Shown in pieces: positions 7,815-14,334 of a DNA stretch of 38,608 bases. Location of the stretch: assembly GCA_027486345.1 (NCBI GenBank), contig JAIXPH010000008.1:1-38608 (forward strand), written 5' to 3'. How positions within the stretch are numbered: the first letter of the stretch is position 1; every line of letters starts with the position of its first letter. A model generated the notes under the pieces. That model worked only from the letters and a program-made list of their open reading frames with translations. It had not been told where the DNA came from and made no database searches. The stretch is from Paracoccaceae bacterium (GTDB lineage Bacteria > Pseudomonadota > Alphaproteobacteria > Rhodobacterales > Rhodobacteraceae). The position numbers were made by a program, and so were the translations under genes.

Positions 7815-8688
7815 AGGCCGCCTCCCCCGCCGCTGCCGCGCCAATCAGACCCGGTTCCACCCCGCTTTTGGCCGGAACGATCAAAGGTGCATCCCCCGCC
7901 CGCAGGATCATTCCCCGCACCTGAGCGTCCAGACGCGCGATGAGTTCCGGCACATTGGCGAGGCCACCGCCCACCGGCACGAGGGAGGCCCCCACCGTGT
8001 TCAGGATCATCGCCAAGGGCGGTGCTAGGATCGCGGCCCACAGGTCCACCGTCTGGGCTGCGTTCGGCTCTGCCCTGCGCCAATCGTTCAGAATGACTTC
8101 CGAGGTTGCCTCGACCCCGTGCAGATGCAGATGCAGCCGTTCGATCCCCCGCGCGCCGCCCACTGTGTCGATGCAGCCCAACTGTCCGCAACCACAGGGC
8201 AGATGCGGTGCAAGGCTGCGGTCCACCACCGGCCCATGCCCCCATTCGCCGGCAAATCCCCCCGGCCCGGTGACCAGCCTGCCATCCACCACCAGCCCGC
8301 CGCCAACCCCGGTGCCAAGGATCACGCCAAAGACATTGCGATGCCCGACAGCCGCGCCCGCCTTGATTTCAGCCAGCACAAAGGCATCCGCGTCATTGAC
8401 CACCACGCAGGGCAGGCCAAGAGCCGCCGTCACCTCTGCCGCCAGACATTTCCCATCCGCGCCGGGAATATTGGCGACCTTCAGGGCGCCCGTCGCCGGA
8501 TCGACCACGCCCGCGATGGCGATGGCCACGCCCCAGGGCTGCTGACCTTCGGCAAAACCCGCAAGGACGCGCAGAAATGCCGCGAAATCGTCCTGTGGCG
8601 TGGGGGCATAGCCCAAGGGCTGCACGATCCCGCCCACCGCCATCGCCGCCTTGATCCGGCTGCCGCCGATGTCGAAACACAGGATCAT
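7807..8688 (-). CDS. ROK-family sugar kinase, N-acetylglucosamine kinase-like
   Basis: This 293-residue ROK (repressor, ORF, kinase) protein has no N-terminal DNA-binding domain, so it is a kinase rather than a regulator. Visible motifs are the phosphate-binding DIGGSRIKAA at residues 6-15, VVNDADAF, LGTGVGGGLVVDG and the zinc-binding HLPCGCGQLGC near the middle. The family phosphorylates glucose, N-acetylglucosamine, N-acetylmannosamine or similar sugars, and the exact substrate cannot be read from sequence. The ATG at 8688 begins MILCFDIGG as in other family members; the long extension to 8901 is out of family and would run into pyrF's leader. It leads the operon with cutC and the PD40 protein. 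Confidence 0.9.
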   Translation of the reverse strand: MILCFDIGGSRIKAAMAVGGIVQPLGYAPTPQDDFAAFLRVLAGFAEGQQPWGVAIAIAGVVDPATGALKVANIPGADGKCLAAEVTAALGLPCVVVNDADAFVLAEIKAGAAVGHRNVFGVILGTGVGGGLVVDGRLVTGPGGFAGEWGHGPVVDRSLAPHLPCGCGQLGCIDTVGGARGIERLHLHLHGVEATSEVILNDWRRAEPNAAQTVDLWAAILAPPLAMILNTVGASLVPVGGGLANVPELIARLDAQVRGMILRAGDAPLIVPAKSGVEPGLIGAAAAGEAAFG

Positions 8689-8827
8689 CTCTCTCGCCCC
8701 TTGGTTTGGGGATGGTGTAGCAGGCTGGGGCGGGGACGGGAATCCTCCAACCGGGCGCGACGTCTCCCGTTGCGCCCTTGCCATTGAGGCCCTATGACGC
8801 GCCCAAATCCCAACCCAGAGGCCCCCC

Positions 8828-9517
8828 ATGTCCGATGACCGCCTGATCGTCGCCCTCGACGTGCCGAACGTGGTGCAGGGGCTGCAACTTGCCGACCGCA
8901 TCGGCGACGCGGCCAGTTTCTACAAGATCGGCCTTGGCATGCTGACGGGCGGCGGCCTCGCCTTGGCCAATGAGCTGAAACAGGAACGTGGCAAGCGCAT
9001 CTTCCTGGACATGAAGTTCTTTGACATCGGCGCGACGGTTGAGGCCGCTGTCAGGGGCATCGCCCAATATGACCTCGATTTCCTGACCGTGCACGGCGAC
9101 CCGCAGGTGGTGCGCGCGGCGCAAGAGGGCAAGCGCGGGACCGAGCTGAAAATCCTTGCCGTCACCATCCTGACCTCGCTGGATCGCGCGGACCTTGACG
9201 CGAACCTGATCAAACCGGGCGATATCCATGAGATCACCTTGGAACGCGCCGCCCGTGCCTTGGCCGCCGGGGCCGATGGCGTGATCGCCAGCCCGCAAGA
9301 GGCCGCGATGATCCGCGCCCTGCCCGAGGCAGTGGGCAAGCTGATCGTCACCCCCGGTGTCCGCCCTGCCGGGGCCGCCGCCGGAGACCAAAAGCGCACC
9401 GCCACCCCGCATCAGGCCATCAGCGACGGCGCCGATCACATCGTCGTCGGCCGTCCGATCTGGCAAGCCGCCGATCCGGCAGCAGCGGCACGGGCGGTGA
9501 TCGCGGAACTGCCCTAA
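8828..9517 (+). CDS. pyrF: Orotidine 5'-phosphate decarboxylase
   Basis: This 229-residue enzyme makes UMP from OMP, the last step of pyrimidine synthesis. It is a short TIM barrel starting DDRLIVALDVPN. The catalytic D-x-K-x-x-D array is Asp61-Met-Lys63-Phe-Phe-Asp66 in FLDMKFFDIGATV, and the phosphate-binding end is TPGVRPAGA and DHIVVGRPIW. The protein stands alone here. It diverges from the ROK gene and converges with the yoeB-like toxin gene, with one base between the stops. Confidence 0.97.
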   Translation: MSDDRLIVALDVPNVVQGLQLADRIGDAASFYKIGLGMLTGGGLALANELKQERGKRIFLDMKFFDIGATVEAAVRGIAQYDLDFLTVHGDPQVVRAAQEGKRGTELKILAVTILTSLDRADLDANLIKPGDIHEITLERAARALAAGADGVIASPQEAAMIRALPEAVGKLIVTPGVRPAGAAAGDQKRTATPHQAISDGADHIVVGRPIWQAADPAAAARAVIAELP

Positions 9518-9518
9518 G

Positions 9519-9785
9519 TCAGTAGTGGAACCGGCATTGGGCGATTTCCAATGTCTGATCCACGCCGCTGCCGGTGACGCGGTAGACCAGCCGGTGCTCT
9601 GACGTTATGCGACGGGACCACCATCCCGATAAGTTGCCTTTCAACCCTTCCGGCTTGCCCGTGCCCGTGAACGGATGTCTGCGGCATTCCTCTATCAACG
9701 CGTTGAGGCGGTTCAAAGCATTTGGATCGCTGGCTTGCCAATGCAGATAATCCGCCCAACCGTGGCTAGAGAATTTAACCTTCAC
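9519..9785 (-). CDS. yoeB: YoeB/Txe-family ribosome-dependent mRNA endonuclease toxin
   Basis: This 88-residue toxin matches the YoeB family end to end. In E. coli YoeB the catalytic residues are Glu46, Arg65, His83 and Tyr84; here Glu46 and Arg65 fall at the same numbers and the protein ends in His87-Tyr88. Other family segments are GTGKPEGLKGNLSGWWSRRI and HRLVYRV. The start is GTG at 9785, which overlaps the antitoxin's 3' end by 11 bases, so toxin synthesis depends on antitoxin translation. The known activity is cleavage of mRNA in the ribosomal A site. All key residues are intact, so I expect it to be functional. Confidence 0.95.
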   Translation of the reverse strand: MKVKFSSHGWADYLHWQASDPNALNRLNALIEECRRHPFTGTGKPEGLKGNLSGWWSRRITSEHRLVYRVTGSGVDQTLEIAQCRFHY

Positions 9786-10032
9786 GGATCAGGTCTTTCT
9801 CAATCCCGCCCCCGGCGTTCAATTCGGCAATCGACTCGCGCAGGCGCTCGGCATTTCGCGGCGAGGAGAGCAGGTGCAGCGTTGCCTGAATCGCATCCCA
9901 TTCGCCTTGCGCGACCATCACCACCGACTCACGCCCCGTGCGGGTGATCACGGTTTCTTCCCGGTCTTGAACCACGCGGTCCATCGCTGAAGCCAGTCCG
10001 TTACGGGCGTCGGTATAGGTGATGACGTTCAT
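9775..10032 (-). CDS. yefM: YefM/Phd-family antitoxin
   Basis: This 85-residue antitoxin pairs with the YoeB toxin. The N-terminal Phd/YefM DNA-binding fold is evident in MNVITYTDARNGLASAMDRV and the following VITRTGRESVVMVAQGEWDAI. The C-terminal part (SSPRNAERLRESIAELNAGGG) is the toxin-wrapping tail. I chose the ATG at 10032, which starts with the family's MNVITY, rather than 10077. The YefM side usually represses the operon, and a repeated ACATG(G)TCA element upstream is a candidate operator. Confidence 0.93.
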   Translation of the reverse strand: MNVITYTDARNGLASAMDRVVQDREETVITRTGRESVVMVAQGEWDAIQATLHLLSSPRNAERLRESIAELNAGGGIEKDLIREG

Positions 10033-10057
10033 GGCTCTACCCCAGATTGCCCCCTCA

Positions 10058-10083
10058 ACATGGTCAGAATCCTGCACATGTCA
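10058..10083. promoter_or_regulatory. Candidate operator of the toxin-antitoxin operon
   Basis: Direct repeats ACATGGTCA (10058-10066) and ACATGTCA (10076-10083) lie 18 bases apart, 26-51 bases upstream of the antitoxin start. Their position suits autoregulation by the YefM-YoeB complex. They do not match the E. coli TGTACA box exactly. Confidence 0.3.
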
Positions 10084-10105
10084 AGATTAGAGCAGGCAAA
10101 GCAAA

Positions 10106-10131
10106 GCCGCCCCAACCTGCGCCGGGGCGGC
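10106..10131 (-). terminator. Terminator after the saccharopine dehydrogenase operon
   Basis: Arms GCCGCCCC (10106-10113) and GGGGCGGC (10124-10131) are perfect complements. Read on the minus strand, the hairpin lies about 20 bases after the stop of the preceding gene and runs into TTTGCTTTGC, a T-rich flank. Confidence 0.65.
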
Positions 10132-10150
10132 CCACCATGTTCAACAAACC

Positions 10151-11290
10151 TCAAACGTGTTGAACACGCTTCAGATATTGCGCCAGCGTGCCGACCTCAG
10201 CCATCCATTTGGCCAGCAGCGCCGGGTCATGCGGGGCGGCGTGGACGCCCGCGCTGATTTCTCCCGTCAGCACCGACTCGACGGCCAGCGACACGGGCAC
10301 CGACACCAGACGCGCCATCGCGGTGCCGCGCGCATCGCCCCAGGCGTCCATCGCCCATTCCTCGTGCCAGACGGTCTGGCCGTCACGCTCTGCCTTCAGC
10401 GATACGAACAGGACCACGCGGTCCGGTTCGCCCTCGTCATAGGAATTCTCGGCCCAGAATTGCGCCGCCATCTCGGCCAGACGGGCGTCACCTGCGGGAC
10501 CTTCCAACGTTTCAATCTCACGGAACACCGGGGTCCAGGCGTCGGCCCAGCCATTCAGGCGGATGGTGCCACGGACGAAGGTCTTGACCTTCCATGCCGG
10601 GTCAAAGTGGTAGTCCTGCATGAAGGGATAGCTGTCGCGGTTGGGATAAACCTCAAAGCTTTCGGGCTCCGGCAGCGATGCGTCGTAAGAGGTGATCGCA
10701 TCCCAAGGCCGCGCGACCTTGAACTCTTGGAAATCCTTCAGCGACCGCGACGGCGACCGCAGCGCCTTCAGCACGCCCAGCGGCGACCATGAGAATTTGT
10801 AGCGGAACGCATTGGCGATCTTCGGCACACCGCCGCAATACGAGGTGAAGGACAGCAGGTTGTCAGGATCAAAGGCGTCGGATGCCCGATACCGCGCGAC
10901 CAGATCATGCGCCATCAGGTGGTCAATGCCGGGGTCCAGACCGACCTCGTTGACCGAAGCCAACCCCTGCGCCTTGAACGCCGCATCCAGCGCGCGCATT
11001 TCCGGCGCGATGTAGCTGGAGGAGACAAAGTTCGCGCCCTTGTCCAAGCAGACCTTGGCGATGCCGACATGCTGGTCGGCGGGCAGCATGGAAATCGCCA
11101 CATCGCCGGGCTTCAAGGCCGCCGCAAGCGCGGTCAGATCATAGGCGCGGATGTCGGAGGTGAGATCGCCCACCGCTTCACGCGCCTTCTCAACGGTGCG
11201 GTTCCACACCACCACCTTGTGCCCCGCGCCGATCAACCGCCGCAGACCCGGCACCGATGACAAGCCCGTGCCGCACCAATGAATCGTCAT
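10151..11290 (-). CDS. Saccharopine dehydrogenase family protein (glutamate-forming type)
   Basis: This 379-residue protein belongs to the saccharopine dehydrogenase/reductase family (Lys9-like). It starts with a nucleotide-binding fold (MTIHWCGTGLSSVPGLRRLIGAGHKVVVWNR), followed by SMLPADQH and the substrate-side segment NEVGLDPGIDHLMAHD typical of the enzyme that splits saccharopine into glutamate and 2-aminoadipate semialdehyde. The ATG at 11290 has GGGAGAGAG just upstream. The partner gene upstream encodes the lysine-ketoglutarate half, so the two proteins would do in two steps what a fused LKR/SDH does in plants and animals. Two adjacent palindromes separate the genes. Confidence 0.85.
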   Translation of the reverse strand: MTIHWCGTGLSSVPGLRRLIGAGHKVVVWNRTVEKAREAVGDLTSDIRAYDLTALAAALKPGDVAISMLPADQHVGIAKVCLDKGANFVSSSYIAPEMRALDAAFKAQGLASVNEVGLDPGIDHLMAHDLVARYRASDAFDPDNLLSFTSYCGGVPKIANAFRYKFSWSPLGVLKALRSPSRSLKDFQEFKVARPWDAITSYDASLPEPESFEVYPNRDSYPFMQDYHFDPAWKVKTFVRGTIRLNGWADAWTPVFREIETLEGPAGDARLAEMAAQFWAENSYDEGEPDRVVLFVSLKAERDGQTVWHEEWAMDAWGDARGTAMARLVSVPVSLAVESVLTGEISAGVHAAPHDPALLAKWMAEVGTLAQYLKRVQHV

Positions 11291-11301
11291 GTCTCTCTCC
11301 C

Positions 11302-11347
11302 GCAAAAATCTTCGAAGATTTTTGCAAATTCCTTCGAAGGAATTTGC
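11302..11347. repeat. Two abutting perfect 24-base palindromes between the saccharopine genes
   Basis: The first palindrome covers 11302-11325 and the second 11324-11347, sharing the bases GC. Both are centred on TTCGAA and both begin GCAAA and end TTTGC. The first reads GCAAAAATCTTC plus its complement and the second GCAAATTCCTTC plus its complement. They fill the gap between the upstream stop (11357) and the ribosome site of the downstream gene (about 11292-11300). In RNA they would form two stacked hairpins or one long structure. Confidence 0.85.
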
Positions 11348-11356
11348 TGTTCGCCG

Positions 11357-12406
11357 TCACACCGTCGCGATGTGCCGGTCATAGTCCGTCTTGGCCCGAC
11401 CCCAGACACCCGCCGCCAGATCAGGCAGCGTGAGCAGGCTGGGCAGCAATTGCGCCGCGTAATCCTGACTGCTTTCGACCGGCAAAAGCGAGGGCAGGTT
11501 GTCGATCGCCGTCACATCCAAGGGTGGCGCGTCATGCACCCGCAGCGCAGGCGCGTCCCAATCCGTGGCGCGGTCATAGACCTTGATCGGCGAAAAGTCC
11601 GAGGTCGGATCGCAAGCGATATCCCCGATCACCGTCAGCTTGCGCGGATCGGTCTTGGCCGATGCCGGAACGAAGACAGGGCAACCCGGACGGGCGAGGA
11701 TGCAGTTCAGGAAAATCTCGTGCTCCAGCACCTCGGGGAACGGCCCGCCGGATGCGGTTTCGGCCATGTCCCATTTGGTGACCGCCACATCCATCTGCGC
11801 GCAGAGGTCCGCAGCCCCGCTCCCGACACGGCCCAAGGCACCGATGACGATGGCGCGGGGGCGGCCCAGACCGTCCAGTTCCCGGTTCAGATCGGCGATC
11901 AAGGCCGCCTTGCCCGGATATTTCGCCACCGGCCCGGCAATCCCACTGCGCTGCTGCGCCGCCCAGCATTTCAGCGCCACAGCAGCCCCGGCGAACCCGG
12001 CCCAATAACCAAAGGCCGCGACACGGCGACCGTCTTCGTTCACCAGATATTCCAGATCATAAAGCGTGCCGCCCCCGGCCTTGAACCGTTTGAGCAGGTC
12101 CCGCCCCGCCGGCTGGCCCTTGTAGGCATGGCCGAACATGATGTGGCGGTGGGTCAGGGGGGTGCCATCCTCGGGCAGTTCCTTCAGCCCGAAGATGATC
12201 GCGTCGGCAGGGGCCTGAGGCCACAGGTTTTCCGCCGCAATCTCGCAGCCCGCCGCGCGGTAGCCGTCGATGGGGATCGCACGGACCGACGACTCCTCGA
12301 CCGTCACGCGCAGCCCGGCCTTGACCAGCGCCGCCGCGCCTTCGGGCGTCAGGCCCACGCGTTCTTCGTTCGGGCGCTGTTCGGCCCGGACCCACAGATG
12401 TGTCAT
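11357..12406 (-). CDS. Saccharopine dehydrogenase, lysine-forming type (Lys1-like)
   Basis: This 349-residue protein resembles fungal Lys1 and the lysine-ketoglutarate reductase half of LKR/SDH, which interconvert lysine plus 2-oxoglutarate and saccharopine with NAD(P). It starts THLWVRAEQRPNEERVGLTPEGA, the alanine dehydrogenase/PNT-like N-terminal domain, and carries the nucleotide-binding segment AIVIGALGRVGSGAADLC near the middle. The ATG at 12406 has GAGGGAAG upstream and overlaps the stop of the WGR gene as ATGA. Chromosomal pairing with a Lys9-like gene makes lysine degradation to 2-aminoadipate semialdehyde likely. Direction in the cell is inferred, as bacteria of this group make lysine by the DapB route also present in this window. 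Confidence 0.87.
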   Translation of the reverse strand: MTHLWVRAEQRPNEERVGLTPEGAAALVKAGLRVTVEESSVRAIPIDGYRAAGCEIAAENLWPQAPADAIIFGLKELPEDGTPLTHRHIMFGHAYKGQPAGRDLLKRFKAGGGTLYDLEYLVNEDGRRVAAFGYWAGFAGAAVALKCWAAQQRSGIAGPVAKYPGKAALIADLNRELDGLGRPRAIVIGALGRVGSGAADLCAQMDVAVTKWDMAETASGGPFPEVLEHEIFLNCILARPGCPVFVPASAKTDPRKLTVIGDIACDPTSDFSPIKVYDRATDWDAPALRVHDAPPLDVTAIDNLPSLLPVESSQDYAAQLLPSLLTLPDLAAGVWGRAKTDYDRHIATV

Positions 12407-12627
12407 GCTTCCCTCAAATCCGCATATCCGCGCCGATGCGCCTGTTTCAGCCAGCGTTCCGCGGCCTTGCACGCCTCGCGCAGGTTGGAAAACCACACCA
12501 AGGCCCGCTGTCCCGCCCGCCCGCGTGCGCCCCATTCGCGCAGCACGGTGTATTCCCCGAACAGGTTGTAACTCACCTCGACCCGGTAGAACCGGGCACC
12601 GTCCCTGATCAGCAGATAATCCAGCAA
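12403..12627 (-). CDS. Small WGR-domain protein
   Basis: This 74-residue protein consists almost wholly of a WGR domain: RFYRVEVSYNLFGEYTVLREWGARGRAGQRALVWFSNLREACKAAERW, with the W-G-R core at about residues 32-37. WGR domains occur in PARPs and in bacterial MolR-like proteins and are thought to bind nucleic acid. A stand-alone form is common in Rhodobacteraceae but has no assigned role. The gene starts at the ATG 12627 and its stop overlaps the start of the Lys1-like gene as ATGA, so it is the first gene of that operon. The link with lysine breakdown may be only transcriptional. Confidence 0.85.
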   Translation of the reverse strand: MLDYLLIRDGARFYRVEVSYNLFGEYTVLREWGARGRAGQRALVWFSNLREACKAAERWLKQAHRRGYADLREA

Positions 12628-12689
12628 GGCATGCGTTCCTTGATCGTCCGGTCAATCCTTAACGGCAACCCCGCGCAGGGGAAAGGGCG

Positions 12690-13478
12690 TCAAAGGTCGA
12701 AGCTGGCGAAGACCGGCACATGGTCAGACGGCTGCTCCCATCCCCGGCAGGGGCGCAGGATGCGGCTGCCATGCGCGGCATTGGAGATATCAGGCGTGGC
12801 CCAGATGTGATCCAGCCGCCGCCCCTTGTCCGCCGCGTCCCAATCCGCTGCCCGATAGGACCACCACGAATACAGAAGACCCGAGGGGATATCCTGCCGC
12901 GTGACATCGACCCAGCCGCCCGCGTCCTGTGTCTGCGCCAAATGCTCCACCTCAATCGGGGTATGGCTGACGATCTTCAAAAGCGCCTTGTGCGACCAGA
13001 CGTCATCCTCGCGCGGGGCGATGTTCAGATCCCCGACGAGGATGCTTTTCGCAGGCTTCTGCGCACGGAAATGGTCGCGCATGTGGGTCAGGAAATCCAG
13101 CTTCTGGCCGAATTTTTCATTCTCTGCCCGGTCCGGAATATCGCCGCCTGCGGGGACGTAACAGTTGTGGATCACCACCCCATTGGGCAGGCGTGCCGCC
13201 ACATGGCGGGCATGGCCCAGCGTGGCGAAGTCCATGGACCCGGCATCCCCCAGCGGAAGCTTGGACAGGATCGCCACCCCGTTGTAGCCCTTCTGCCCCC
13301 GCGCCACCATGTGGGTGTAACCAAGGCTATGGAAGGTCTCGACCGGGATTTTCTCCACCGGGCTTTTGCATTCCTGCAGGCAGAGCACATCCGGCCCTTC
13401 GTCCGCCATCAGTCGCGCCACCAACCCTTCGCGCAGGCGGACAGAGTTGATGTTCCATGTGGCAAGGGTGAAGGGCAT
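12690..13478 (-). CDS. xthA: Exodeoxyribonuclease III
   Basis: This 262-residue enzyme is an AP endonuclease and 3'-5' exonuclease of base-excision repair. The exonuclease-endonuclease-phosphatase fold motifs are all present: TWNINSVR at the N terminus, LQECKSP with the metal-binding Glu, NCYVPAGGD, GDLNIAPREDDVW with the Asp-Asn pair, RRLDHIWAT and the C-terminal SDHVPVFASFD with the catalytic His. I chose the ATG at 13478 because MPFTLATWN is the normal family start; the ATG at 13505 adds a short Arg-rich piece. Confidence 0.96.
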   Translation of the reverse strand: MPFTLATWNINSVRLREGLVARLMADEGPDVLCLQECKSPVEKIPVETFHSLGYTHMVARGQKGYNGVAILSKLPLGDAGSMDFATLGHARHVAARLPNGVVIHNCYVPAGGDIPDRAENEKFGQKLDFLTHMRDHFRAQKPAKSILVGDLNIAPREDDVWSHKALLKIVSHTPIEVEHLAQTQDAGGWVDVTRQDIPSGLLYSWWSYRAADWDAADKGRRLDHIWATPDISNAAHGSRILRPCRGWEQPSDHVPVFASFDL

Positions 13479-13544
13479 GATCCGGCTCCGCTGGCGTGGG
13501 CGCAAACCCTAAGCGCGGCGAAGCCAGACCTCAAGCCGTGGGGA

Positions 13545-13859
13545 TCAATCCGACAGGGTGAAGGACGTCATGGCGCAGAGGTCGGCGGACCCCGTCACCT
13601 CATTCCCGTTGTCGGCAACGAAGCGCATGTCGTATTCGCACACGCTCAGCCCGCCGGGGACGGTGATCAGCCCGCTTTCGCCGGGGGCCAACACGGTGCC
13701 CGCCATGATGTCATTGCCCCATTCATCCACCGACACCGGCGAGACGAACAGGTTGGCCAGCGTGATCGAACTTTCGTTGATCAGTTCGAACTGCAAGTCC
13801 TGCGCAAGGGCAGGCACCGCCGACAGCGAGAGGGCAAGGGCGGCAAAGGCAAGGCGCAT
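13545..13859 (-). CDS. Secreted small protein of unknown function
   Basis: This 104-residue protein has a clear signal peptide (RLAFAALALSLSAVPALA, cleaved before QDLQF) and a mature domain of about 85 residues rich in beta-type sequence: FELINESSITLANLFVSPV, then WGNDIMAGTVLAPGESGLITV. Two cysteines, in SVCEYD and ADLCAM, could form one disulfide. I do not recognise the family by function. Its pattern (NNSS/TLANLFVSP...LAPGES) resembles a periplasmic beta-sandwich domain. It stands alone downstream of the small-RNA region. Confidence 0.82.
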   Translation of the reverse strand: MRLAFAALALSLSAVPALAQDLQFELINESSITLANLFVSPVSVDEWGNDIMAGTVLAPGESGLITVPGGLSVCEYDMRFVADNGNEVTGSADLCAMTSFTLSD

Positions 13860-13960
13860 CGGATACTCCGCGTCGCAAAGTCGTCAGTCAAGCCGGGGGA
13901 CGACTCGGGCCCCGTTCAGCATAGATAAGATGCATTGCGGCCTTTCCAAAGGGGCCTGCA

Positions 13961-14060
13961 AAGAAAAAGCCCGACCGCGGGGGCGAGATGCCATCGGGGC
14001 CGGGCCTGCAGTCCAGTCAGGGAGGTAAGGCCATCCTGCAGGAAGCGGGCCACGGCGTCC
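13961..14060 (-). ncRNA. Candidate small RNA B with C-rich loop and terminator
   Basis: Read on the minus strand, this has a stem CCTGCAG (14042-14036) pairing with CTGCAGG (14011-14005) whose loop shows ACCTCCCTGACTGGA. It is followed by a terminator hairpin: GCCCGGCC (14005-13998) against GGTCGGGC (13976-13969), then TTTTTCTTTG. The two hairpins share a base, so they may be alternatives or abut. The C-rich loop is complementary to Shine-Dalgarno sequences. The core CCTCCCTG-N2-3-TGGACT is shared with candidate A. The 5' end is a guess, placed just after the FnrL box. Confidence 0.55.
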
Positions 14061-14074
14061 TTGATTCAAATCAA
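14061..14074. promoter_or_regulatory. Perfect FNR/FnrL binding site
   Basis: The sequence TTGAT-TCAA-ATCAA matches the FNR/FnrL consensus TTGAT-N4-ATCAA at all ten defined positions. It lies between the terminator of RNA candidate A and the stem of RNA candidate B. A -10-like GATATT on the minus strand (14078-14073) touches it, which would fit repression of B under low oxygen. Activation at -41.5 would put the start near 14026, inside B. The nearest protein start downstream is 13859. Confidence 0.65.
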
Positions 14075-14089
14075 TATCTGCCGCGCATC

Positions 14090-14160
14090 AAAAAAAGGCC
14101 GGGCATGAAGCCCGGCCAAGTCCAACAGGGAGGATGCCGCGTCATAACCCCGACGCGACA
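14090..14160 (-). ncRNA. Candidate small RNA A with C-rich linker and terminator
   Basis: On the minus strand: a hairpin GCGTC/GACGC (14156-14152 and 14143-14139), a single-stranded linker GGCATCCTCCCTGTTGGACTT, then a perfect 8-bp terminator GGCCGGGC-TTCAT-GCCCGGCC (14117-14097) followed by seven T. The order hairpin, C-rich linker, terminator is that of a trans-acting small RNA that can pair with ribosome sites. It could instead be the 3' end of the cenR transcript, processed from it, since cenR ends about 175 bases upstream. Confidence 0.55.
14097..14117 (-). terminator. Strong intrinsic terminator of RNA A
   Basis: Perfect 8-bp GC stem GGCCGGGC/GCCCGGCC with a five-base loop, directly followed on the minus strand by seven T residues (14096-14090). 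This is the most canonical intrinsic terminator in the window. Confidence 0.85.
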
Positions 14161-14289
14161 AGGGGAACTTGGGAAACGGGTGGCCACATGTCGTCAATCT
14201 GGCACAGAGAGGTGGATAACTGGTGAATCCGCCAACAATATGACCTTGGGTTGTGTAACGACCGCTGGCGAGCCTTTGTTTAATGGATT

Positions 14290-14330
14290 TGCGCGGGCGT
14301 GGCATCGCTGCAACAATTTCCGCCCGCGCA
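14290..14330 (-). terminator. Hairpin following the cenR stop
   Basis: Ten-base perfect arms TGCGCGGGCG (14290-14299) and CGCCCGCGCA (14321-14330) with a 21-base loop start four bases after the cenR stop. The flank on the minus strand is AAATCC, so it is a poor intrinsic terminator but may mark the 3' end of the message. Confidence 0.5.
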
Positions 14331-14334
14331 ACCC

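Larger units (their letters stand above)
13860..14334. other. 475-base gene-free region with tandem small-RNA candidates
   Basis: No protein gene is supported here. On the minus strand the region reads in order: a hairpin just past the cenR stop, RNA candidate A with its own terminator, a perfect FnrL box, RNA candidate B with its own terminator, and then the upstream region of the secreted protein gene. A DnaA-like 9-mer (GGTGGATAA, the complement of TTATCCACC) lies at 14211-14219. The frame at 14066-14305 is noise crossing the terminator. Confidence 0.6.

Noticed and set aside
14066-14305. 79-residue minus-strand frame after cenR
   Set aside because: It runs through a strong intrinsic terminator and an FnrL box, has no ribosome site and no recognisable content; small RNAs explain the region better.
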